From positions 1-19,685 of the forward strand of contig DBTX01000043.1 of NCBI GenBank assembly GCA_002307275.1: 19,685 nt of DNA, in the 5' to 3' direction. A program made the translations under genes and the position numbers. Source of the stretch: Hungateiclostridiaceae bacterium UBA1305 (lineage in GTDB: Bacteria > Bacillota > Clostridia > Acetivibrionales > DTU013). Within the stretch, counting starts at the first letter, position 1, and every line of letters begins with the position of its first letter. Below the pieces are notes generated by a model. It saw only the letters and a list, made by a program, of their open reading frames with translations. It did no database searches and was not told where the DNA came from. This document shows positions 13,936 to 19,685 of this stretch, piece after piece.

Positions 13936-16900
13936 TCATCCGCATTTGCTGAAGCCACAGTGTCTGCAAATGACGCAGCCGCCTTCATGCTCTACCGGCT
14001 TGCCGCATTCGGGGCACTTGGACAACGTCGGAGCACCATCTTCGTCGACATCCACATCCTTCTCAGGGTTCATGCAAATATCCCTTATCGTACAGGATTT
14101 GCAATCCATGGAGCACATGGCTGTCGGTTTGGGTGCATTCGAGGAATGTACATCGGCTTCTTCAACTACTGAGTCTTCCGGTTTTGTAGCATGCTCGTTA
14201 CCGTTGCCATTTCCGTTGCCATTTGTGTTGATATTTCCGTCGCCGTTCCCATTCCTGTTACCATTACCATTGCCATTCTGCAGTTTCAGGACCTTTTCTA
14301 TCAATCGTCCGATAGCATCCGGACAGGAAAGGACCTTCAGATCTTTCTGTTTTATTGTCGACGGGCATCTGATTCCTTTAAGCTGTTCAACAATGGATTT
14401 GGCATCAAGTCCGGATCTCAATGCAATCGATACAAGCCGGCTGGTAGCTTCCGACTGCGATGGGCAGCCGCCTGCGCGGCCTGTATTTGTAAACACCTCG
14501 CAAATGCCATGTTCATCATAATTGACAGTGATGTAAAGATTTCCGCAGCCAATCTTTACTTTTTCCGTGAAGCCGGTGGTTATATCAGGCCTTGGTCTTG
14601 GCGATATCCTTGACCCACTGGCGTCTGTTTTTGCTGCCCCAGCTCCCACCTCAGCCGCACCTTCTGCTTTGCCTTCTTCCTTGCCCTTGACGCCGCCTAT
14701 ATTCAGCACTTGCATGTCACGACTTCCATCCCTGTAAATAGTGACACCTTTGCAATAAGTCTTGAAAGCCAGTTCAAATACAGCCTTTACGTCATCTCGT
14801 GTAGCGTCGTGGCTGAGGTTTACAGTCTTGGAAACCGCATTATCGGTATATTTCTGGAATGATGCCTGCATCTTGACATGCCATTCGGGTGAAATATCAT
14901 GCGCAGTAACAAATACATCCTGCACCTGTTTTGGTATTTCCGGGATACCGGATAATGAGCCCTTTTTGGCAATATGTCTCATCAGATCATCGGAGTAGAA
15001 CCCTTCCTCTGTTGATACTTCTTTGAAAATCGGGTTAACTTCTATCAGTTCATCATTATCCATTACATTTCTGACATAGGATATGGCGAATATCGGCTCG
15101 ATTCCACTGGAACATCCCGCTATGATGCTTAATGTTCCTGTAGGCGCAATGGTAGTAGTCGTTGCATTGCGTACCTTTACGCCCAGATCCTTGTAGATAC
15201 TCTTGTCAAAATACGGGAATACGCCCTTTTTCCCTGCCAGTTCAATTGACATACTCCTGGCTTCATCCTGTATGAAATGCATGACCTTTTCCGCAAGATT
15301 TATGGCTTTCTGGGAATTGTAAGGTATGTCCAGCTTGCATAGCAGATCTGCCCACCCCATGACACCAAGGCCTATTTTCCTGGTCCCTCTGGTCATATCA
15401 CTTATTTGCTGAAGCGGATACTGATTCACTTCGATTACATTGTCAAGGAAATGCACAGCCTTTCTGACCACCGCTGCGAGCCTGTCATAATCAACTTCCA
15501 CCTTGCTGCCGCTGTTTTTCAGCATGATGCTGAGGTTTATGGAGCCAAGGTTGCAAGCCTCATACGGGAGCAGGGGTTGCTCACCACAGTTGTGAACATA
15601 TATGCCATTGGCATCGAAAGCATTGATTCCTGGAACCTGTACATCATATACGTCCCGCTCGCCAAGTTCGATGCTTTCTGTAACTTCCGAGATAAAGCGT
15701 TCTCTGTTCAGGGCGCGTTTATAGGTTGCAAGTCCTTCATTCAGGCGCTTTTGTTTCTTTATGCTGCTGAAACCAACCACTTCAGAAAAAACAAACAAGT
15801 TATCCTTCGTGATTACAAGCTCATGCCCGGGTTTGGTCCTATATTCCTTTTGACTACCCTTCCCGTCAGGCATTTCCTTCATCATACACTGTTTCCGGTT
15901 CATATATATGGTTGACGCGATTCCCAGTCTGTGAAGCATCCTTTGAACAGCCTTCAAGCATTCAGCATCACTTTGCCACAGGCGAACGGATAATCCTTTT
16001 TCATGTGTACCTGTGACCGTGCCATCCGTATCAAACATTCCTCTGATAAAGCCTCTATGAAAATCGTATCCGGATTTTTCTACTTCTGATGATATTTTCT
16101 TGTTTCCGGGATAAATTCCGTATTCACCGGCCAAATCTCTCAAAGCAGCGATGCGAAGCCTGTTTTCGTTCCTGTTCCCGACAGTTGATTGGAAACCGGC
16201 GAAATCACTTCTATGAGGCAATGTAAATGCTGCGTCACCAGCCGCCTGCATAAGAGCCATCGCATCCTCATCACTACCCCATACACTGATAATGCCGCCT
16301 TCCTGCTTCAGAGTACCCTCTCCCATAAGCAATCCGAGCAAAAATCCTTTATCATATCCGTCTTTGCCTTTCCAAACAATTCCTCTGTTATCCGAGAGAA
16401 TAATATGATCGCCGGGCCTCAAATCCCCGGCAGCTTTCCACTCTTCACACGTACTGAATCTGGAAACCTCCGAAGCGACCCTCACAAGATGATCTTTTGT
16501 CAGCGCCAACTCATATCCACGATCTGTAGATATCCTTATGACCTGCTTTGTACCTGTTTTGAAAAAGCCTTCCTTTTCTGTCCTGTTGAACTTGCCGTTA
16601 AGCGCAAGCTCACTATCAGCAGCCAGTATATCCAACACCTGTTTGGGACCTTCAGAGGTCAATACCCAGGTGTCACCTGTGACGCAGGGGTTGGTGCTCT
16701 CGATCTGGCCGAGTTCCGGTGTTACATTATCCTTATTAAGTCTGTCAATAAAAATGATACCAGGTTCGCCGTTGTTCCATGCATTATCTATAATGAGGTC
16801 GAATATCTCTTTTGCATTCTCCTGCCTTACAACAATACCTGTTTTGGGATCGATAAGGTCATATTGCTGACCTTTACCGGCTGCAATCATGAAATCTTCC

Positions 16901-17496
16901 GTAATCGCAACGCTTATATTGAAATTCGTAATATCCCTATTATCCTGTTTACAAGTGATAAATCCGCGGATGTCCGGATGGTCGACCCTCAAAATACCCA
17001 TATTGGCGCCTCTTCTGGTCCCGCCTTGCTTAACCGCCTCTGTTGCAGCATTAAAAACCTTCATAAAGCTAATCGGACCGCTGGCTATTCCGCCGGTAGA
17101 ATTGACGCTTGCACCATTGGCTCTGAGCCTTGAGAAGCTGAAACCCGTACCCCCGCCGCTTTTATGAATCAATGCCGCATTTTTAACGGAGTCAAAAATA
17201 CCCTCCATCGTATCCTCAATAGGCAAAACGAAGCAGGCGCTCAATTGCCCGAGGGGCCTTCCTGCATTCATCAATGTGGGTGAATTGGGCAAAAACTCAA
17301 GCTCTGCCATCAATTCAAAAAATTCCTTTTCAATTTTCTTCAATTCGGAAGGTGTGGCATAGGGTGCGTCTGCCTTGGCGATTGCCTTGGATACGCGTTT
17401 GAACATACTTTCGGGGTCTTCAAGCAGTTTACCAGTTTCGTCTTTTGCAAGGTACCTTTTTTCAAGGACCTTTACTGCGTTTTCGGAGAGTTTCAT
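13936..17496 (-). CDS. nrdJ: Adenosylcobalamin-dependent (class II) ribonucleotide reductase, intein-containing precursor
   Basis: The precursor has 1186 residues; removing the 366-residue intein leaves 820, normal for NrdJ. ATG 17496 (MKLSENAVKV) has AAGGAGG upstream; the open frame before it covers the promoter and is rejected. The enzyme makes deoxyribonucleotides in the cytosol without oxygen, using B12 as radical source. The redox pair is Cys88 (GQLSACFVLP) and Cys648, and the thiyl-radical Cys637 lies in NPCGE, 11 residues before Cys648, as in the Thermotoga enzyme. Also seen are FSFSRLRANGA, the barrel loop ATTTTIAPTGTLSIIAGCSS, a TSCPD domain (SCPDAIGRL), a 27-codon Asn-Gly linker, CSMDCKSCTIRDIC and a C-terminal zinc ribbon (CPECGKPVEHEGGCVICRHC) ending GFSKCG, probably the shuttle cysteines. 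Two NrdR-like boxes lie in its promoter. Confidence 0.95.
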   Translation of the reverse strand: MKLSENAVKVLEKRYLAKDETGKLLEDPESMFKRVSKAIAKADAPYATPSELKKIEKEFFELMAELEFLPNSPTLMNAGRPLGQLSACFVLPIEDTMEGIFDSVKNAALIHKSGGGTGFSFSRLRANGASVNSTGGIASGPISFMKVFNAATEAVKQGGTRRGANMGILRVDHPDIRGFITCKQDNRDITNFNISVAITEDFMIAAGKGQQYDLIDPKTGIVVRQENAKEIFDLIIDNAWNNGEPGIIFIDRLNKDNVTPELGQIESTNPCVTGDTWVLTSEGPKQVLDILAADSELALNGKFNRTEKEGFFKTGTKQVIRISTDRGYELALTKDHLVRVASEVSRFSTCEEWKAAGDLRPGDHIILSDNRGIVWKGKDGYDKGFLLGLLMGEGTLKQEGGIISVWGSDEDAMALMQAAGDAAFTLPHRSDFAGFQSTVGNRNENRLRIAALRDLAGEYGIYPGNKKISSEVEKSGYDFHRGFIRGMFDTDGTVTGTHEKGLSVRLWQSDAECLKAVQRMLHRLGIASTIYMNRKQCMMKEMPDGKGSQKEYRTKPGHELVITKDNLFVFSEVVGFSSIKKQKRLNEGLATYKRALNRERFISEVTESIELGERDVYDVQVPGINAFDANGIYVHNCGEQPLLPYEACNLGSINLSIMLKNSGSKVEVDYDRLAAVVRKAVHFLDNVIEVNQYPLQQISDMTRGTRKIGLGVMGWADLLCKLDIPYNSQKAINLAEKVMHFIQDEARSMSIELAGKKGVFPYFDKSIYKDLGVKVRNATTTTIAPTGTLSIIAGCSSGIEPIFAISYVRNVMDNDELIEVNPIFKEVSTEEGFYSDDLMRHIAKKGSLSGIPEIPKQVQDVFVTAHDISPEWHVKMQASFQKYTDNAVSKTVNLSHDATRDDVKAVFELAFKTYCKGVTIYRDGSRDMQVLNIGGVKGKEEGKAEGAAEVGAGAAKTDASGSRISPRPRPDITTGFTEKVKIGCGNLYITVNYDEHGICEVFTNTGRAGGCPSQSEATSRLVSIALRSGLDAKSIVEQLKGIRCPSTIKQKDLKVLSCPDAIGRLIEKVLKLQNGNGNGNRNGNGDGNINTNGNGNGNGNEHATKPEDSVVEEADVHSSNAPKPTAMCSMDCKSCTIRDICMNPEKDVDVDEDGAPTLSKCPECGKPVEHEGGCVICRHCGFSKCG
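14197..14277 (-). repeat. Asn-Gly low-complexity repeat in NrdJ linker
   Basis: Twenty-seven codons alternate Asn with mostly Gly (NGNGNGNRNGNGDGNINTNG and further NG pairs). On DNA it is a degenerate 6-bp tandem repeat, consensus GGNAAY on the coding strand. It links the TSCPD domain of NrdJ to its cysteine-rich C-terminus, a likely flexible tether for the shuttle cysteines, and may vary in length between strains. Confidence 0.85.
15589..16686 (-). mobile_element. Intein with LAGLIDADG homing endonuclease inside NrdJ
   Basis: The intein is 366 residues in frame, between ESTNP and CGEQPLLPYE of the host protein. It begins Cys1 (CVTGDTWVLTSEG, block A), has TKDH at 63-66 (block B, Thr and His for the first acyl shift), and ends VYDVQVPGINAFDANG, IYVHN (blocks F and G) with penultimate His365, Asn366 and Cys+1. 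All residues needed for standard splicing are present. The central part holds two LAGLIDADG helices, GFLLGLLMGEG (114-124) and GFIRGMFDTDG (212-222), each keeping its acidic residue (Glu123, Asp221), so the homing endonuclease may be active. Splicing must restore Asn-Pro-Cys-Gly-Glu, the reductase active-site loop; without it the enzyme cannot work. Confidence 0.96.
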
Positions 17497-17518
17497 GCGA
17501 CTTCCTCCTTGAATTAAA

Positions 17519-17534
17519 TCACTATATTTAGTAT
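17519..17534 (-). promoter_or_regulatory. NrdR box 1 upstream of nrdJ
   Basis: TCACTATATTTAGTAT matches the palindromic NrdR consensus ACACTATATATAGTGT at 13 of 16 positions by eye. It lies between the likely transcription start and the nrdJ ATG. NrdR is the ATP/dATP-sensing repressor of ribonucleotide reductase genes in most bacteria. Confidence 0.75.
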
Positions 17535-17549
17535 AGAATATTTTTCCTG

Positions 17550-17565
17550 GCACTGTATATTGTAT
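17550..17565 (-). promoter_or_regulatory. NrdR box 2 upstream of nrdJ, overlapping the -10
   Basis: GCACTGTATATTGTAT matches the NrdR consensus at 12 of 16 positions. Its start is 31 bp from that of box 1, about three helical turns, which is the usual arrangement of paired NrdR boxes. It covers the -10 hexamer, so bound NrdR would block RNA polymerase. Confidence 0.72.
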
Positions 17566-17586
17566 CACTTATAAAGGACAAGTCAA
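17559..17586 (-). promoter_or_regulatory. Sigma-A promoter of nrdJ
   Basis: On the - strand, TTGACT (complement of 17581-17586) and TACAAT (complement of 17559-17564) are separated by 16 bp. Transcription would start near 17551, giving a leader of about 55 bases before the nrdJ ATG. Confidence 0.7.
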
Positions 17587-17676
17587 TATGAAAGGTCTAA
17601 AATTAAATAGTAATTAGGACCTATTGAAAAACTATCGGAGATATGCTAAAGATAATTTTTTATTATTTACTTACAG

Positions 17677-17703
17677 AAATAGTCTCCTTTCAGGAGACTA
17701 TTT
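17677..17703 (-). terminator. Hairpin after the DUF4015 gene
   Basis: AAATAGTCTCCT (17677-17688) pairs perfectly with AGGAGACTATTT (17692-17703) around a three-base loop. It starts 33 bases beyond the stop of the DUF4015 gene and lies before the nrdJ promoter. The tail on the - strand is only ATTTCTG, so termination may be partial. Confidence 0.55.
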
Positions 17704-17736
17704 AATCATAATTTTTTAGTTACTTTGAGACTGTTA

Positions 17737-18981
17737 TCATTCGCCGTCTTTCAGCAACGCATCTTCATGGTAACTATTAGATGCATCCCATAAGATCCAC
17801 TCTTCATACCCGGAATCGTATACTGCCTTTATCTGATCCCTCACCTGTTGTACGCCATATTCCTGATACTTACTTTTAGGCCTGATCCAGGATGCTGTGA
17901 AATCCTGCAAATATGGTCTGACACTTGCCTTGTAACCAGTTACCTTTGATATCCGCTCTTTTGCTTTGACCAATGAATTATACACTACCTTATAAGGCTC
18001 CAGGTCTGGCGCGGGGAATTCAACCTTGTTCACAATTTGTCCCTGGGCATAATGTGAAGGATAGACCATTGGAGAGATGTAATCAATATCCTTTCCAACA
18101 CTTTCAAGATATTGTCCTATCTGTTCAGTATCCGCCGGACTTTCCAGGATGATTCCGAATACATCAGCCGAAACCTTCACTCCAGACAATTCTGATTTCA
18201 TATATGCCAAGAATTCATTTATTGCCTGATATTTTTCCTTATCCGCGCCAGAGAAATCCATTTTCTTCTTGTCTCCATCACTGGGAAAGCGAACATAATC
18301 AAACTGTATCTCGTCGAAACCTTTCTCAACTGCTTCTTTGGCTATACTTGCCAGGTAAGCCCAGTTATCCTTGTTATACGGGTCCAGCCAGGTTTTTTTC
18401 TTATTATCTTTCCATAAACCTCCGTTGACACTCTTGACGGCAAGATCCGGTCTTTTGAGTGAATAGGCAGGATCCTTGAAGCATACGATCCTACCGATAA
18501 TATGGACTTTACCTTCATGAAATGCTTTTATAACTTTGTCTACATTATATTTCATCAACCATGTGCCGTTCTCTTTCACTGCAGGGACCTGCGATTCATA
18601 CCCCACCAGGCCGTCGTCATCCTTGATATCAATAACATAGGAATTTATCTCGGTATTTTTTACTAAATCAATGTAATGCTGCACTTTTGTCGTACTTCCC
18701 ACTGTCCAGCCTGTCAAATAGAGCGCTTTGACTTTTAAAGCCGGGGTCGCAATATTCGTTGTATCAGTTGAGGTTTCATTGCTTGTATTGACAGTTGCTT
18801 CAGGTGAAGCACTATTACTTTGCTCTCCTGACGCCTGCGCCTGTGTGCTTTGTGGCGTACTGGCCTGCTCATCTGTCGTACCGGTATTGATTCCTCCCAG
18901 TTTGCCTGCTGCGCAACCTGACAACAAGAACATACAGGATAAAGCTACTAAAAAAATCCTTCTTGCGCTAAAAAGTGTCAT
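17737..18981 (-). CDS. DUF4015 glycoside-hydrolase-like lipoprotein
   Basis: The gene encodes 414 residues. I start at ATG 18981 (MTLFSARRIFLV), after GAGGGGG at a rather long 11-base spacing; the upstream in-frame ATG at 19029 has no ribosome site and would bury the signal peptide. The lipobox is LLSGC with Cys23. Residues 31-80 are a Ser/Thr/Gln-rich linker. Residues about 84-405 are a DUF4015 domain (COG1306), predicted to be a TIM barrel related to glycoside hydrolases: VKALYLTGWTVGS, YVIDIKDDDGLVGYES, IIGRIVCFKD, GFDEIQFDYVRFPSDGD, VSADVFGIILESP, IDYISPMVYPSHYA. Acidic residues at the strand ends (D-DD, FDYVRFPSD) look like a sugar-binding catalytic site. It should sit on the outer face of the membrane. 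Substrate is unknown; the family occurs widely in Firmicutes. Confidence 0.88.
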   Translation of the reverse strand: MTLFSARRIFLVALSCMFLLSGCAAGKLGGINTGTTDEQASTPQSTQAQASGEQSNSASPEATVNTSNETSTDTTNIATPALKVKALYLTGWTVGSTTKVQHYIDLVKNTEINSYVIDIKDDDGLVGYESQVPAVKENGTWLMKYNVDKVIKAFHEGKVHIIGRIVCFKDPAYSLKRPDLAVKSVNGGLWKDNKKKTWLDPYNKDNWAYLASIAKEAVEKGFDEIQFDYVRFPSDGDKKKMDFSGADKEKYQAINEFLAYMKSELSGVKVSADVFGIILESPADTEQIGQYLESVGKDIDYISPMVYPSHYAQGQIVNKVEFPAPDLEPYKVVYNSLVKAKERISKVTGYKASVRPYLQDFTASWIRPKSKYQEYGVQQVRDQIKAVYDSGYEEWILWDASNSYHEDALLKDGE

Positions 18982-19201
18982 TATTGTTATTGCCCCCTCA
19001 ACTTCTTCTTTTGTTAAAGCGTTCATCACATGTTTATTTTATGTTTACCCGTCTATTTTATTATAGGTATTTATTAGTTCTGAGATTTTTCAGCATGGCT
19101 TTACATAACAACTCAAATAATAGCATAAAAAGCTGCACAAACAAGTTAAAGAAAATTTAATTCGACAGAATATTTATTTTCACCTTTAATAACTATACAA
19201 C

Positions 19202-19233
19202 AAAAGCCTGAAACAATACTGTTTCAGGCTTTT
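19202..19233 (-). terminator. Terminator of the rRNA-tRNA operon
   Basis: AAAAGCCTGAAAC (19202-19214) pairs perfectly with GTTTCAGGCTTTT (19221-19233) around a six-base loop. It abuts the CCA end of the tRNA on the - strand, and the stem itself ends in TTTT. The five T on the other side would also let it work on the + strand. Confidence 0.85.
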
Positions 19234-19309
19234 TGGCTCCTCAAGTAGGACTCGAACCTACGACCCTGCGGTTAACAGCCGCATGCTCTACCAACTGAGC
19301 TATTGAGGA
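19234..19309 (-). tRNA. tRNA-Asn (anticodon GTT)
   Basis: The gene is 76 nt on the - strand including an encoded CCA. The acceptor stem is TCCTCAA/TTGAGGA, the D arm GCTC-AGTTGGTA-GAGC, the anticodon arm TGCGG-CTGTTAA-CCGCA with anticodon GTT, and the T arm GTAGG-TTCGAGT-CCTAC. The discriminator base is G. It lies nine bases after the 5S gene, so it belongs to the rRNA operon. Confidence 0.97.
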
Positions 19310-19318
19310 ATATAAATC

Positions 19319-19430
<112 letters not shown>

Positions 19431-19685
19431 GAAAATTATGATGCTCTGGATTTGTTTTCAAATCCATTACACCTTCAAAACTATATAATGTAAGCTTGAG
19501 AAAACTTGTTAAACTTATAAACGTTAAAGACCTAATCTTTAATATTACCTGTGTGGATATCGTTCTGCTTGCGCAGAGCCGAATCCTGTGTGAGTATGTC
19601 CTGCTTTCACATTCCATACCCATATATTGTCCTTTGCTTCTACCGATTTGCCAGGCAAATCAGTTTCACAAAGCCAATATTTTTG
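19431..19685 (-). other. rRNA operon spacer upstream of 5S
   Basis: No recognisable 23S or 16S sequence is seen in these 255 bases, so the next rRNA gene begins beyond the window edge. The spacer on the - strand contains TATATAGTTTTGAAGGTG, similar to segments around mature rRNA ends in Firmicutes, and three perfect small hairpins at 19447-19466, 19564-19577 and 19645-19661 that may be RNase processing sites. Confidence 0.55.

Noticed and set aside
16189..17133. 314-codon open frame on the + strand inside nrdJ
   Set aside because: It is antisense to conserved reductase and intein sequence, with no ribosome site or recognisable domain.
17497..17568. 24-codon upstream extension of nrdJ
   Set aside because: It spans the -10 region and NrdR boxes; the ATG at 17496 has AAGGAGG at the right distance.

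Overview
The window looks like the chromosome of a low-to-mid GC Firmicute, most likely an anaerobic, plant-fibre-degrading member of the Clostridia. The evidence is Gram-positive lipoproteins, strong AGGAGG-type ribosome binding sites, a B12-dependent (class II, oxygen-independent) ribonucleotide reductase, a rhamnogalacturonan/pectin uptake cluster, FtsEX with a secreted coiled-coil partner, and a 5S rRNA-tRNA-Asn(GTT) operon tail. The genus cannot be fixed from the sequence.

Layout: (1) 1-4467, + strand, is the end of a pectin-oligosaccharide operon. It holds the last 73 codons of a sugar ABC permease, a small lipoprotein, a large solute-binding protein with an N-terminal Ig-like (Big_2) domain, a GH105 unsaturated rhamnogalacturonyl hydrolase and L-rhamnose mutarotase. 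Together these would bind and import unsaturated rhamnogalacturonan oligosaccharides, cut them and deliver rhamnose. Hairpins and a 40-bp perfect palindrome sit in the gaps on either side of the binding-protein gene. (2) 4675-5975, + strand, has two adjacent unrecognised paralogues; the second looks like the first with a roughly 175-residue beta-rich insertion just before its last strand. (3) 6015-6389, - strand, is a DUF3221-type lipoprotein. (4) 6803-9874, + strand, is a 1023-residue secreted protein with a small helical domain followed by nine fibronectin type III repeats.

(5) 9926-13397, - strand, transcribed right to left, is rplY/ctc (ribosomal protein L25), a secreted PcsB/CwlO-like coiled-coil protein without a hydrolase domain, ftsE and ftsX. 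This is probably one cell-division and wall-remodelling unit. (6) 13612-13893, - strand, is a decayed C-terminal scrap of an EmrB/QacA-type drug exporter. (7) 13936-17496, - strand, is nrdJ, split by a 366-residue LAGLIDADG intein whose +1 residue is the catalytic thiyl-radical cysteine of the reductase. Its promoter carries two NrdR-box-like sites 31 bp apart, one overlapping the -10 element. (8) 17737-18981, - strand, is a DUF4015 glycoside-hydrolase-like lipoprotein. (9) 19202-19685, - strand, is the end of an rRNA operon: spacer, 5S rRNA, tRNA-Asn and terminator.

Most of the window is ordinary chromosome. The parts most worth following up are the paralogue pair at 4675-5975, the hydrolase-less FtsEX partner, the intein at the NrdJ active site with its NrdR sites, and the FN3 array with no visible wall anchor.
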